64,000 nucleotides of DNA from Chloroflexota bacterium. GTDB taxonomy: Bacteria; Chloroflexota; Limnocylindria; P2-11E. A model generated the notes under the pieces. It was not told the origin of the DNA, ran no database searches, and was given only the letters and a program-made list of their open reading frames with translations. The DNA is taken from NCBI GenBank assembly GCA_005883625.1, contig VBDU01000069.1:1-64000 (forward strand), in the 5' to 3' direction. Position numbers and translations under genes: made by a program. Shown one piece after another: positions 18,304 to 28,587 of this stretch; the stretch's first letter is position 1, and every line of letters starts with the position of its first letter.

Positions 18304-21300
18304 CAGTCCGCGGCGGCGAGCGCGGGCGCGGCGCGATACTCGGCGAGCGGCGCGACCGTATGCGTGACACCGCTCGCGCGGAGCGCGGTCACGACCGCGA
18401 GCGCGGTGTCCAGCGAGGTGAGGCAGGGGACCCGCGCCTCGACGGCGGCGCGCCGGATGAGGAAGCCGTCGCGGTCGACGGTCTTGCCGAGGGTCGGCGT
18501 GTTGATGACCGCCGCGCACTCGCCCGAGCGGATGAGCCGCAGGATCGACTGGTCGCCCTCGCCGAGCTTCCCGATCTCGGAGACCTCGATCCCGAGCGAG
18601 CGGGTGAGCGCGGCCGTGCCGCTCGTCGCGACGAGCTCGTAACCGAGCCAGTGGAAGCCCTCGATGATCGGCACGACCTCCTGCTTGTCCTTGTCGGCGA
18701 CCGTGACGAGGACCTTCCCGCTCGACGCCGGCGCCAGGCCGGCCGCGACGAGCGACTTCCAGAGCGCGGGCGCGAACGCCCGATCGACCCCCATGACCTC
18801 CCCCGTGCTCTTCATCTCAGGGCCGAGGTACGTATCGACGTCGAGGAGCTTCGCCATCGAGAACACCGGCGCCTTCAGCGCGACGAGCTCGGGCTCCGGA
18901 GCGATGCCGTCCGGGCGCGCGTAGCCCTCGGCGGCGAGCGTGGAGCCGAGGGCGATTGCCACGGCGAGGCGCACGAGCGGCACGCCGCTCACCTTCGTGA
19001 GGAACGGGACGGTGCGGCTCGCCCGGGGGTTGACCTCGAGCACGTAGACCAGGGTCTCGTCTGTCGGGGGCCGGGGGGCCGAGCCCCCCGACTGAACGAT
19101 GAATTGGATGTTGAGCAGTCCCTTCACCGGCAGCGCCTCGGCGATGCGACGCGTGAGGGCCACGATCTCCGCGCGCTCCGCGGGCAGGAGATTCTGGGCG
19201 GGATACACCGCGTAGCTGTCGCCCGAGTGGACCCCGGCGCGCTCGATGTGCTCCATGATCCCGGCGACGAGCGTGTCGCGGCCGTCGCTCACGGCGTCGA
19301 CCTCCACCTCCTTGCCGCGCAGGTACTTGTCGACGAGAACCCGGCCGGTTCCCGCCTCGAGCGCAGAGTGGAAGTAGCGCTCGAGATCCTCGGCGCTGTA
19401 CGCGATCTCCATGCCCCGCCCGCCGAGCACGTACGAGGGGCGCACGAGCACCGGATAGCCGACCTCGCCCGCGACGGCGAGCGCCTCGGCGAGCGACTCC
19501 GCGGTCCCGCCGGGCGGCTGGGGGATGCCGAGCGCGTCGGCGAAGTCGTGGAAGCGGCGGCGATCCTCGGCGAGCGCGATCGCGTCCGCGCTGGTGCCGG
19601 CGATCTCTCCACCGATGCCCGCGATGCGGTCGGCGAGGTTGAGCGCGGTCTGCCCGCCGAATTGAACGACGGTCGGAAGGGGCTTCGCCCCCTCCGGCTC
19701 CCCCGCGCGCTCGTTCGCGATGACGCTGGCGATCGACTCCTCGTCGAGGGGCTCGAAGTAGAGCCGCGCGGATGCGTCGAAATCCGTGGACACGGTCTCG
19801 GGATTGCTGTTCACCATGATCGGCGCGACGCCACGCTCCTGGAGCGCACCCGCCGACTGGACGCAGCAGCAATCGAACTCGATCCCCTGTCCGATGCGGA
19901 TGGGCCCGGAGCCCAGGATGAGGACCTTCTCTCCGGCGAGGGGCTCGGCCTCGTTCTCCTGCTCGTACGTCGAATAGAAGTACGGCGTCACCGCCTCGAA
20001 CTCGGCGGCGCACGTGTCGACCATCTTGTAGACGGGAGCGATCCCCCACTGGGCGCGAAGCCGGCGGATGTCCGTCGCGAGCATCCCGGTCAGCGTCGCG
20101 ATGTCGGCATCCGCGAAGCCGAGACGCTTCGCGTGGCCAAGCAGCGCGGGCGTCGGCGTCCGGCCTTGCAGCTCGCCCTCGGCGAAGCGGACCAGCGCGG
20201 CCATCTTCCGCAGGAACCAGCGATCGATGTGCGTTCGCTCGTGGATGCGCTCGACCGAGGCGCCGCGACGGAGCGCCGCCAGAAGGCGCCACAGCCGATC
20301 GTCGGTAGGCGCGCCCGAGAGGAAGCGGTCGACGAACGTGTCCGGCGCGACGACGTCGACCCAGGTCCGGTCCTCCCAGAGCACGCCCTGGCCTTTCACC
20401 TCGAGGGAGCGGAGCGCCTTCTGTAGCGCGGCCTCGAACGAGCGGTCGATGGCCATGACCTCGCCGGTCGCTTTCATCTGCGTCCCGAGCGTGCGGTCCG
20501 CGGCGGCGAACTTGTCGAACGGCCAGCGCGGGATCTTCACGACGACGTAGTCGAGGGCCGGCTCGAACGCCGCCGAGGTCCGCTTCGTGACGGCGTTCGG
20601 GATCTCGTGCAGCCGCTTGCCGATGGCGATCTTCGCGGCGACGCGCGCGATCGGATAGCCGGTCGCCTTCGACGCGAGCGCCGACGAGCGCGACACGCGC
20701 GGGTTCACCTCGATGACGTAGTACGGCATCTGCGCCTCGGGATCGTCGCTCGGCGCGCGATCGGGATGGAGCGCGAACTGGACGTTGCAGCCGCCCTCGA
20801 TGCCGAGCGCGCGGATGATCCGCAGCGCCGCGCTGCGGAGCATCTGGTATTCCTTGTCGGTCAGGGTCTGCGACGGCGCGACGACGATGGAGTCGCCGGT
20901 GTGGACGCCCATCGGGTCGACGTTTTCCATGTTGCAGACGGTGATGCACGTATCGCCGCCGTCGCGCATGACCTCGTACTCGATCTCCTTCCAGCCGAGG
21001 AGCGATCGCTCGACGAGGACCTGGCCGATCGGCGACGCGGCGATGCCGCGCGCGACGCGCTCGCGCAGCGCGACTTCGTCATGGGCCATGCCCCCGCCCG
21101 TGCCACCGAGCGTGAACGCGGGACGGACGACGAGCGGGTAACCGATCTCGCCGGCGAGCGCGATCGCGTCGTCGACCGCCGTGACCGTCCGCGACTCCGG
21201 GACCGGCTCGCCGATCGAAAGGAGAAGCTGCTTGAACGCCTCGCGGTCCTCGGCGTGCTGGATCGCGGAGAGCGGCGTGCCGAGAAGCCGCACGCCGTGG

Positions 21301-21608
21301 CGCTCGAGCACCCCGACCTCGGCGAGCGCGACAGCGAGGTTGAGGCCGGTCTGGCCCCCGAGCGTCGCGAGGAGACCGCCGGGCCGCTCCTTCGCGATGA
21401 CCCGCTCGAGCACCTCGACCGTGAGCGGCTCGAGGTACGTGACGTCGGCGACGCCGGGGTCGGTCATGATCGTCGCCGGGTTCGAGTTCACGAGGACGGT
21501 CTCGACGCCCTCCTCGCGCAAGGCGCGGCAGGCCTGCGTCCCGGCGTAGTCGAATTCCGCAGCCTGCCCGATGAGGATCGGTCCGGAGCCGATGATCAGG
21601 ACTTTCAC
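18303..21608 (-). CDS. carB: Carbamoyl phosphate synthase large subunit
   Basis: '[28 protein letters not shown]', '[28 protein letters not shown]', two ATP-grasp halves and MGS-like C-terminus. Confidence 0.96.
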   Translation of the reverse strand: MKVLIIGSGPILIGQAAEFDYAGTQACRALREEGVETVLVNSNPATIMTDPGVADVTYLEPLTVEVLERVIAKERPGGLLATLGGQTGLNLAVALAEVGVLERHGVRLLGTPLSAIQHAEDREAFKQLLLSIGEPVPESRTVTAVDDAIALAGEIGYPLVVRPAFTLGGTGGGMAHDEVALRERVARGIAASPIGQVLVERSLLGWKEIEYEVMRDGGDTCITVCNMENVDPMGVHTGDSIVVAPSQTLTDKEYQMLRSAALRIIRALGIEGGCNVQFALHPDRAPSDDPEAQMPYYVIEVNPRVSRSSALASKATGYPIARVAAKIAIGKRLHEIPNAVTKRTSAAFEPALDYVVVKIPRWPFDKFAAADRTLGTQMKATGEVMAIDRSFEAALQKALRSLEVKGQGVLWEDRTWVDVVAPDTFVDRFLSGAPTDDRLWRLLAALRRGASVERIHERTHIDRWFLRKMAALVRFAEGELQGRTPTPALLGHAKRLGFADADIATLTGMLATDIRRLRAQWGIAPVYKMVDTCAAEFEAVTPYFYSTYEQENEAEPLAGEKVLILGSGPIRIGQGIEFDCCCVQSAGALQERGVAPIMVNSNPETVSTDFDASARLYFEPLDEESIASVIANERAGEPEGAKPLPTVVQFGGQTALNLADRIAGIGGEIAGTSADAIALAEDRRRFHDFADALGIPQPPGGTAESLAEALAVAGEVGYPVLVRPSYVLGGRGMEIAYSAEDLERYFHSALEAGTGRVLVDKYLRGKEVEVDAVSDGRDTLVAGIMEHIERAGVHSGDSYAVYPAQNLLPAERAEIVALTRRIAEALPVKGLLNIQFIVQSGGSAPRPPTDETLVYVLEVNPRASRTVPFLTKVSGVPLVRLAVAIALGSTLAAEGYARPDGIAPEPELVALKAPVFSMAKLLDVDTYLGPEMKSTGEVMGVDRAFAPALWKSLVAAGLAPASSGKVLVTVADKDKQEVVPIIEGFHWLGYELVATSGTAALTRSLGIEVSEIGKLGEGDQSILRLIRSGECAAVINTPTLGKTVDRDGFLIRRAAVEARVPCLTSLDTALAVVTALRASGVTHTVAPLAEYRAAPALAAAD
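19063..19093. repeat. G/C hairpin insertion within carB
   Basis: GTCGGGGGCCGGGGGGCCGAGCCCCCCGAC; encodes extra residues '[10 protein letters not shown]'. Confidence 0.7.
19675..19700. repeat. G/C hairpin insertion within carB (second site)
   Basis: GGAAGGGGC-TTC-GCCCCCTCC; encodes '[10 protein letters not shown]'. Confidence 0.6.
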
Positions 21609-22474
21609 AGGTCGAACCAGCCGCCCCCGACCGGGATGACGTTGCCGCCGACATGGACGGCCGTGATCCGCTCGGCGGAGCCGTCGATGCGCGCGTAGAG
21701 CAACGACGGCCGGCCGATCTCGAAGCCCTGTTCGATGACGAACCGCTCGCCTGTCTTCGCGAGGCCATGGCGCACCAGGTACGCGGCGAGAGGACCGGCC
21801 GCGCTGCCCGTCGCCGGATCCTCGGCGATGCCCACGCCCGTCGGGAACATCCGGCCGTGCACGGCCGATCCCGGCCGCTCGGTCTCGGTCGTCCAGACGA
21901 AGATCCCCATCGCACCGACGTCGCCCAGGACCACGGCCAGAGCGCTCGGATCCACGCGCAGCTCCCGCATCCCGCGCAGCCCGGCGACCGACACAAAAAG
22001 GAATGCGTTCCCGCACGAGACGACCTGGTACGGCGCCGTCGATCTCAGATCGAGCACGTCGCCGATCGCGGCGCGAACCTTGGGACGGAGCGGCTCGGTG
22101 GGAAGTCCTGCGCCGAACTGCGGCAGCGGCTGGTCCATCTCGACGAAGCCGCCACTCACGCGGACCGAGAGCGTGCCGACGCCGAGCTCCAACCGGAGCG
22201 TGCCGTCGCGGCCGCCGCTCAGGACCCAGGTGGTTCCGACCGTCGGATGACCGGCGAACTGGAGCTCGCGCCCGGGGGTGAAGATCCGCACTCTGTGGTC
22301 GCCATCCTTCTCGCGCGGAAGGACGAACGTCGTCTCCGAGATCATCAGCTCCTTCGCGATCGCCTGCATGTCCGCGTCGGCGATGCCCTGTCCATCGCGA
22401 AAGACGGCGAGCTGGTTGCCACCGAACCGCCGCTCCGTGAAGACGTCGACGAGCGTGTACTCATGGCGCGTCAT
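21605..22474 (-). CDS. PhzF-family isomerase/epimerase
   Basis: '[20 protein letters not shown]...[19 protein letters not shown]...[16 protein letters not shown]'. Confidence 0.92.
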   Translation of the reverse strand: MTRHEYTLVDVFTERRFGGNQLAVFRDGQGIADADMQAIAKELMISETTFVLPREKDGDHRVRIFTPGRELQFAGHPTVGTTWVLSGGRDGTLRLELGVGTLSVRVSGGFVEMDQPLPQFGAGLPTEPLRPKVRAAIGDVLDLRSTAPYQVVSCGNAFLFVSVAGLRGMRELRVDPSALAVVLGDVGAMGIFVWTTETERPGSAVHGRMFPTGVGIAEDPATGSAAGPLAAYLVRHGLAKTGERFVIEQGFEIGRPSLLYARIDGSAERITAVHVGGNVIPVGGGWFDL

Positions 22475-23604
22475 CCGCGGGCCGCGACGGCCACGCGCAC
22501 GTCGGACAGGAAGGCGTCGAAGACCGGCTCGTTGTCGCGAGGACCCGGGGCACCCTCGGGGTGGTACTGGTACGTGCGGATCGGCAGCGTCTGGTGTGCG
22601 AGGCCTTCGACCGATCCATCGTTCAGGTTCCGCGCGCTCACGACGAAACCCGAGCCGGCCGGGACGGAGGCCTCGTCGACCTGGAATTCGTGGTTCTGGC
22701 TCGTGATCACGACGCGGCCGCTGCGCAGGTCCTGCACGGGATGGTTCGCGCCGTGATGGCCGAACGGCAACCGTGACGTCGTCGCGCCGATCGCGCGGCC
22801 GACGAGCTGGTGGCCGAGGCAGATGCCAAGGATCGGCAGCGGGCGGCCGGACGCGCGCGAGAAGGCTGCGTCCAGCAGCGTGCGCGTCGACGCGGCGATC
22901 TGCGGGATCGCCGCGGGGTCGCCCGGGCCGTTCGAGATCACGATGCCGTCGGGCGACCACTCGAGGATCTCCCGGGCCGTAGCGGTCGCGGGAAACGCCT
23001 TCACCGTCGCGCCGCTTTTTACGAGGCAGCGGATCTGGTTCTCCTTGACGCCCGTGTCCAGGAGCGCGATCTTCGCGCCGCTTCCGACCTGGCGCGCGAT
23101 CCCGGTCGACTCGACGACGAGGGGCTTCGCGGCGAGCGGTGCCGTCGCCCGCGCCTTCGCGACCGCCTCCCGCGCGATGCTCGCGTCGCCGGATCGCTCG
23201 GGCGCCACCTGCAGGATCGCGCCACGCAGCGTCCCCTTCGCGCGCAGGCGTCGCACGAGCGCGCGCGTGTCGATGCCGGCAAGCCCCGGCACGCCGTACG
23301 CGCGCAGGTACGCGTCGAGGTCGGTCGTGCGCTCACGGCATGTCGGGACCAGCTCGCGGACGACGAGCGCCTCGACCCACGGGCGCCGCGATTCCGCGGC
23401 ACGATCGAACGTCCCGTAGCTGCCGATGAGGGGATACGTGAGGACGACGATCTGACCGTTGTACGAGGCGTCCGTCGCGATCTCCTGGTAGCCGGTCATC
23501 GCGGTGTTGAAGACGACCTCGCCCGACGCCGGCTGCGCGTCCCCGAACGCCTCGCCCCACCACGCCGAGCCGTCTTCCAGCCCGAGGACCGCCGCCCTGG
23601 TCAT
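22471..23604 (-). CDS. carA: Carbamoyl phosphate synthase small subunit
   Basis: 'FNTAMTGYQEIATDASYNGQIVVLTYPLIGSYG', 'ILGICLGHQLVGRA', 'SQNHEFQVDE', 'QYHPEGAPGPRD'. Confidence 0.96.
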   Translation of the reverse strand: MTRAAVLGLEDGSAWWGEAFGDAQPASGEVVFNTAMTGYQEIATDASYNGQIVVLTYPLIGSYGTFDRAAESRRPWVEALVVRELVPTCRERTTDLDAYLRAYGVPGLAGIDTRALVRRLRAKGTLRGAILQVAPERSGDASIAREAVAKARATAPLAAKPLVVESTGIARQVGSGAKIALLDTGVKENQIRCLVKSGATVKAFPATATAREILEWSPDGIVISNGPGDPAAIPQIAASTRTLLDAAFSRASGRPLPILGICLGHQLVGRAIGATTSRLPFGHHGANHPVQDLRSGRVVITSQNHEFQVDEASVPAGSGFVVSARNLNDGSVEGLAHQTLPIRTYQYHPEGAPGPRDNEPVFDAFLSDVRVAVAARG

Positions 23605-23613
23605 CGGTGCATA

Positions 23614-23643
23614 ACTATACGTTAATGATGCATAAAGATGCAA
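23614..23643 (-). promoter_or_regulatory. Candidate carA promoter (leaderless geometry)
   Basis: Minus strand: TTGCAT-N18-TATAGT-N9-ATG in a locally AT-rich patch. Confidence 0.45.
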
Positions 23644-23678
23644 CTGCTGCCGGCTGTCTATCGGCGCGAGGTACCCAG

Positions 23679-23710
23679 GGGGTGCGGGGGACCGCCCCCG
23701 CGATGAGACG
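23679..23710. repeat. G5/C5 hairpin unit between pyrC and carA
   Basis: GCGGGGGACCGCCCCCGCGATGAGACG. Confidence 0.65.
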
Positions 23711-23716
23711 CTACGG

Positions 23717-24940
23717 TCAGCGGACGGCGAGCGGCGCTGCACGAAGGTCTCCTTCGTAGCGAACGTCGCCGCCCACGACGCTCATGACCACACGACCACG
23801 CAGCTCCCTCCCCAGGAGCGGCGTGTTCTTTCCCTTAGAGGCCAGCCCCGCCGCGGTGACGATCCAGGTCGCGGCACGGTCGACGACGGTCCAATCGTCG
23901 TCCGGGACGTCGATCCCGAGCACGCGCGCCGGCCCCGTCGTGAGCGCGGCGATGACGGTGTCGAGCGCCGCCCAGCCTGCGTCGACGCCGCCGAGCAGGA
24001 GCGGGAGCGCGGTCTCGAGACCCGAGATGCCGAACGCCGCCAGGTCGTACTCGACGTCCTTCTTCACCGACGCGTGCGGCGCGTGGTCGGTGGCGATCGC
24101 GTCGATCGTCCCGTCGGCGAGCGCGTCCCAGAGCGCGCGAACGTCGCCTTCGGTCCGCAGCGGCGGGTTCACCTTCGTCGACGCGTCGAACGGCGTAGCC
24201 CGCGGCGACGGTCGGCCCTCCCACGCGACGGTCCGGTCACCCGCGACCCAAGCGTCGGTGAGCGCGAGGTGGTGCGGCGTGACCTCGCATGTCACGGCGA
24301 GGCCGTCGGCTTTCGCTCGCCGGACGAGCTCGACCGAGCGCGCTGTCGACACGTGCTGCAGGTGCAGGCGGGCGCCGCTGAGCTTCGCGAGCGCGAGATC
24401 GCGGGCGATCGCGGCCTCCTCCGCGGCCGCGGGGATCCCCGGCAGGCCGAGGTCCGCGGAGACGCGCCCCTCGTGCATGACGCCCCGCGCCGAGAGCGCG
24501 AGGTCCTGCGGGTGCTCGAGGACCGGCCGATCGGCGGCGCGCGCGTACTCGAGCGCGCTGCGGAAGAGACGCGCGTCGTCGACCGGAGAGCCGTCGTCCG
24601 AGAAGGCGACCGCTCCCGCCGCCGCGAGCTCGACGAGATCCGCGAGCTCCTTTCCTTTGCGGCCCCGGGTGATCGTCGCGACCGGGAGCACGCGGGCGGC
24701 ATTCGCCGCTTTCGCCCGAGCGACCAGCTCGGCGATGAGGCCCGGCGAGTCGATCGCGGGCTCGGTGTTCGGCATCGCGCAGACCGTCGTGAACCCGCCG
24801 CGAAGCGCCGCGCGCGCGCCGCTCGCGATGGTCTCCGAATCCTCGAAGCCAGGTTCGCGCAGGTGGACGTGGAGGTCGATGAACCCAGGGACGACCAGGT
24901 AGCCCGCGGCCTCGAGCGCGCGCCGGTCGAAGGTTGTCAT
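23717..24940 (-). CDS. pyrC: Dihydroorotase with a short N-terminus
   Basis: 'VPGFIDLHVHLREPGFEDSETIASGARAALRGGFTTVCAMPNT', 'TCEVTPHHLALTD', 'ATDHAPH'; ATG at 24940 overlaps the pyrB stop. Confidence 0.92.
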   Translation of the reverse strand: MTTFDRRALEAAGYLVVPGFIDLHVHLREPGFEDSETIASGARAALRGGFTTVCAMPNTEPAIDSPGLIAELVARAKAANAARVLPVATITRGRKGKELADLVELAAAGAVAFSDDGSPVDDARLFRSALEYARAADRPVLEHPQDLALSARGVMHEGRVSADLGLPGIPAAAEEAAIARDLALAKLSGARLHLQHVSTARSVELVRRAKADGLAVTCEVTPHHLALTDAWVAGDRTVAWEGRPSPRATPFDASTKVNPPLRTEGDVRALWDALADGTIDAIATDHAPHASVKKDVEYDLAAFGISGLETALPLLLGGVDAGWAALDTVIAALTTGPARVLGIDVPDDDWTVVDRAATWIVTAAGLASKGKNTPLLGRELRGRVVMSVVGGDVRYEGDLRAAPLAVR

Positions 24941-25962
24941 ACGACCCCCGTAGGCAGGGGGGTTGCAGGGGGTTCTCCCCCTGCGATGGATGTGGGGGGT
25001 TCCGCCCCCACGATGAGACGGGGTTCTCCCCCTGCGATGAGGAGATACAGCAGGGCCATCCGGACCGCGACACCGTTGGTCACCTGCTCCTCGATGAGCG
25101 AGCGAGCACCGTGCGCGACGGCCGCGTCGATCTCGACGCCCTCGTTCATCGGTCCGGGGTGCATCACCGGCGCGCCCGGGCGCATGGTCGCGACGCGCGG
25201 CTCCGTGAGGCCCCAGGTCCGCGCGTACTCGCGGATCGAGGGGAGCAGCCCGGCCTCCTGGCGCTCGCGCTGGAGCCGGAGGGCGATGACGCCATCGGCG
25301 CCGTCGAGCGCCCGATCGACGTCGGGCTCGTAGCCGACCCCGCTCGGGAGATCGCCGCACCGCCACGCCGCCGGCAGGAGAGTTGGCGGGCCGGACAGCG
25401 TGACGCGGGCGCCGAGCGGGACGAGCGCGTTGATGTCGCTGCGCGCGACGCGGCTGTGGAGGACGTCGCCGACGACGACGATCCGCTTCCCCGCGAGATC
25501 CCCGAGCTTCGCGCGCAGCGTGTACGCGTCGAGCAGGCCCTGGGTCGGATGTGCGTGAGCGCCGTCGCCCGCATTGATCACGGCCGCGCCGACGCGCTGC
25601 GCGACGAAATACGGCGCCCCCGACGACCCGTGCCGTATGACGAGGACATCACCGCCGAGGGCCTCGAGCGTGCGCGCGGTGTCGAGGAGCGATTCACCCT
25701 TCTCGACCGAAGAGCCCGTCGCCGTGATGTTCACGACGTCGGCCGAGAGCGCCTTCGCCGCGAGCTCGAAGGAGACGCGCGTGCGTGTCGAGGCTTCGGC
25801 GAAGAAGAGGATCACCGTGCGGCCGCGGAGCGGCGGCGCGCGGCGGATCGGCCGCGAGAGGACCTCGAGCATCCCGTTCGCGGTATCGAGGACGTGCTCG
25901 ATCTCCTCGCGTGACCAGTCGTCGGTCTCGAGGACGTGGCGGCGGCTCCACGTCACTTTCAT
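24937..25962 (-). CDS. pyrB: Aspartate carbamoyltransferase
   Basis: '[20 protein letters not shown]', '[15 protein letters not shown]', '[13 protein letters not shown]'. Confidence 0.95.
   Translation of the reverse strand: MKVTWSRRHVLETDDWSREEIEHVLDTANGMLEVLSRPIRRAPPLRGRTVILFFAEASTRTRVSFELAAKALSADVVNITATGSSVEKGESLLDTARTLEALGGDVLVIRHGSSGAPYFVAQRVGAAVINAGDGAHAHPTQGLLDAYTLRAKLGDLAGKRIVVVGDVLHSRVARSDINALVPLGARVTLSGPPTLLPAAWRCGDLPSGVGYEPDVDRALDGADGVIALRLQRERQEAGLLPSIREYARTWGLTEPRVATMRPGAPVMHPGPMNEGVEIDAAVAHGARSLIEEQVTNGVAVRMALLYLLIAGGEPRLIVGAEPPTSIAGGEPPATPLPTGVV
24952..25043. repeat. Cluster of G5/C5 hairpin units at the pyrB/pyrC junction
   Basis: GCAGGGGG-TTCT-CCCCCTGCGATG, GTGGGGGGTTCCGCCCCCACGATGAG, GGGGTTCTCCCCCTGCGATGAG. 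Confidence 0.75.
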
Positions 25963-26494
25963 ACGCGCGCCATCTCGACGACCTCGACCTCGTCGCGGCC
26001 GTCGGACTCCACGAGCCGGACCCGCACGTCGACGCCGAGCGACGTCGGGACGTTCTTGCCCACGAAGTCGGCGCGGATCGGCAGCTCGCGATGACCGCGG
26101 TCGACGAGCACCGCGAGGCGGATCGCCCGCGGCCGCCCGTAGTCGACGAGCGCATCCATCGCCGCGCGCACCGTGCGGCCGGTGAAGAGGACGTCGTCGA
26201 CCAGCACGACGACGCGGTCGTCGACGGTGAAGTCGATCGCGGTCTCGCGGACGACGGGCGCGTAGCCGACGCGCGTGAGGTCGTCGCGGTACAGCGTGAT
26301 GTCCAGAGCACCGAGCGGTACCTCGACACCCTCGTTCGCCCGGATCGCGTCGCGCAGCCTTTTCGCAAGCGCATCCCCGCGCGCGCGAATGCCAACGATG
26401 GCGAGCGAGGAGAGGTCGCGCTCGCGCTCGACGATCTCGTGCGCGATCCGGTTGACGGTGCGACGCACGTCGTCGGCACCGAGCAGCGTGGTCG
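25959..26494 (-). CDS. pyrR: Bifunctional pyrimidine regulator/uracil phosphoribosyltransferase PyrR (exact start uncertain)
   Basis: '[37 protein letters not shown]...[22 protein letters not shown]'; no ATG/GTG/TTG at the expected start. Confidence 0.88.
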
Positions 26495-26519
26495 TTCTCG
26501 CACTCCTTCCCGGCCTCGC

Positions 26520-26531
26520 AGGACCGGTCCT
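26520..26531. promoter_or_regulatory. 12-bp perfect palindrome AGGACCGGTCCT upstream of pyrR
   Basis: Exact palindrome between divergent pyrR and the M23 peptidase gene. Confidence 0.45.
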
Positions 26532-26561
26532 TAAAGGTGGCGCGTTAGCGTTTCCGAGTAT

Positions 26562-27296
26562 ATGCGGCTCGTCATCGCCGTCAGCGGGGTCCTGCTCTTC
26601 GGGACGATCGCGGTACTCGTCTCCGCGAGGCCGCCCAGCGCCGCGACCACGCGCGCGGTCGCGACCGCGCGCTACACCGCGGCGCCGCGCGAGGCCGTCG
26701 ATCCGGGGAGCGACCCCGCGGCTCGCGCGCCGACGACGGACACCGAGCGCACCGTGACCGCGCACGCGCGGCCGCGCGCCGTGCGCGGTCTCGCTCTGCC
26801 CATCGACGGCGCGACGTTACCGACCGATCCGGAGCTGCTGCCGAACTCGCCGCGCGAGTACCGCGCGGGCTGGCACGAGGGGATCGACTTCCCCGCCCCG
26901 CCCGGCACGCCCGTGCTCGCCGTCGCCGACGGCGTCGTGATCCGGGTCGACACCGCCTTCGTCGAGTGGACCGCCGACGAGGAGGGGCGCGCACTCGACG
27001 AAGCGGTCGCCCTGGGGTACACGCCGGCCGAGACGCTCGATCGCCTCCGCGGCCGGCAGGTCTGGATCGACCACGGCCAGGGCATCGTCTCGCGGTACGC
27101 GCACCTGTCGGCGGTCGCGCCGCTCGTCGTCGGGGCGCGCGTGGAGCGCGGCCGGAGGATCGGCGCCGTGGGCAGCTCGGGCTACGAGGAGGGCGGCCCG
27201 CACCTACACCTCGAGGTGCGCGTGGGCGACGCCTACCTCGGCGAGGACCTCGCCGGCGACACGCTCATCGCGACGATCTTCCGCGCGTTCGACTGA
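26562..27296 (+). CDS. M23 family metallopeptidase
   Basis: '[23 protein letters not shown]', '[15 protein letters not shown]', '[15 protein letters not shown]'. Confidence 0.87.
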   Translation: MRLVIAVSGVLLFGTIAVLVSARPPSAATTRAVATARYTAAPREAVDPGSDPAARAPTTDTERTVTAHARPRAVRGLALPIDGATLPTDPELLPNSPREYRAGWHEGIDFPAPPGTPVLAVADGVVIRVDTAFVEWTADEEGRALDEAVALGYTPAETLDRLRGRQVWIDHGQGIVSRYAHLSAVAPLVVGARVERGRRIGAVGSSGYEEGGPHLHLEVRVGDAYLGEDLAGDTLIATIFRAFD

Positions 27297-27331
27297 GCGG
27301 TGTCCTCAGCTCGCGGGCGCCTCGTCGGTCG

Positions 27332-27922
27332 TCAGCCTTTGCGATCCTCCTCGGACCGCTCCTCGCGCACCCGCTCGCCGCCCTTCGCGCCGGCCTGCTG
27401 GGGCAGGACGCGGTCGCGGTAGACGCGCTCGGTCGGCGCCGGCGGCGGGACGTACGCGGGGCGCGCCAAGGCGCCCGTCACGATCCGCGACGGAGCGGCG
27501 AGCCCGCCAAGCCACGCGGCGAGGATGAAGACGGCGATGCCGACGATCGCGAGCGGGAACATGCCGTAGCCCGCGACCCAGGGTCGCGCGCCCGCGGTGA
27601 GGGCCATGCCGGAACCGAGCCACGAGACGCCCCAGGCGTCGGCCCCCGTCACGATGCCGACGACGGCGAGCGCGAGCATCCCGGTGAGCAGGCCGTGGTA
27701 TCCCGTGCGATGACCGGCGAGAGAGCCGGCGGCGTAGCCCCCGATGAGGAACGCGATCGCGAGCACGACGATGAACGGCAGCGCCATGAGCGGCGCACCG
27801 AGCAGCGGCGCGGCGAGCATCGCGAGCGGAACGAGCACGGCGCAGAATCCGGCGGCGACGAGCCAGCCCACGAACGCCGCGCTCCCCGATGAAGTGCCCG
27901 AGACGTGGTCGGTGCGCACCAT
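27332..27922 (-). CDS. Multi-pass membrane protein
   Basis: Several hydrophobic segments then a charged tail 'GERVREERSEEDRKG'. Confidence 0.65.
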   Translation of the reverse strand: MVRTDHVSGTSSGSAAFVGWLVAAGFCAVLVPLAMLAAPLLGAPLMALPFIVVLAIAFLIGGYAAGSLAGHRTGYHGLLTGMLALAVVGIVTGADAWGVSWLGSGMALTAGARPWVAGYGMFPLAIVGIAVFILAAWLGGLAAPSRIVTGALARPAYVPPPAPTERVYRDRVLPQQAGAKGGERVREERSEEDRKG

Positions 27923-28074
27923 CTCACAAGCCTCCTGCGCTGATCGCCCTCACAGGCGGACGAGCGAGCCTCGGCAAGACCAGTGCCCGACCGTTAGAGG
28001 GGCTCGTTGCGGTCCTGTAACGGGGCGTGGAAGGCAGCCCGAGCGAGCGCGGACCGGGGTCGGAGTGCGCGCCT

Positions 28075-28539
28075 CTAGCGGAGGCCGGTGCGACGGGCGC
28101 GGAGAGCGGCTTCGAGGACGAGCTCGACGGAGTCCGACGCGAGGGGGTACGGCGTCTTCTTGAAGAGCCCGACCTCGGCGACCTTGTCTTTGTCGGGGGA
28201 GTCGTACCACCACGAGAGATGTGAGACCTCACACATGTACACGTACGACGTCGTCTGTTTCGGGAGCACATAGCGGACGGCGCCGAGGAGATCGAGCTTC
28301 GGCGCGACGATGCGGGCCGCATCCCAGAGCTCACGCCTCGCGACCTCGAGGATCGTCTCTCCCGCGCGGCGCCCGCTCGACGGGAAGTGCCAGCCGGCGG
28401 CGTCGGCCTTGCGCACCCACACGGTCAGGTCGCCATAGAAAGGAACGATCATCGCGATCTGCGCGGACGCGGGTGGGTATTCACGGAATGTGCTGTCGCG
28501 GCGCGAGACGAACGAGTGTTCGGCCACCGTCTCGCACAC
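28075..28539 (-). CDS. Nudix-like protein with degenerate box
   Basis: 'SSGRRAGETILEVARRELWDAARI' resembles GX5EX7REU but lacks the full EExGU end. Confidence 0.55.
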   Translation of the reverse strand: MCETVAEHSFVSRRDSTFREYPPASAQIAMIVPFYGDLTVWVRKADAAGWHFPSSGRRAGETILEVARRELWDAARIVAPKLDLLGAVRYVLPKQTTSYVYMCEVSHLSWWYDSPDKDKVAEVGLFKKTPYPLASDSVELVLEAALRARRTGLR

Positions 28540-28587
28540 TACGCAAGGGAGTTAGCGAGCGTCAATAGCGGCGGAGTGGCGATGCCG

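Noticed and set aside
18360-20426. 688-aa plus-strand ORF antisense to carB
   Set aside because: Typical GC-rich shadow ORF, rich in Asp/Arg/Leu/Glu; carB on the other strand is unambiguous.
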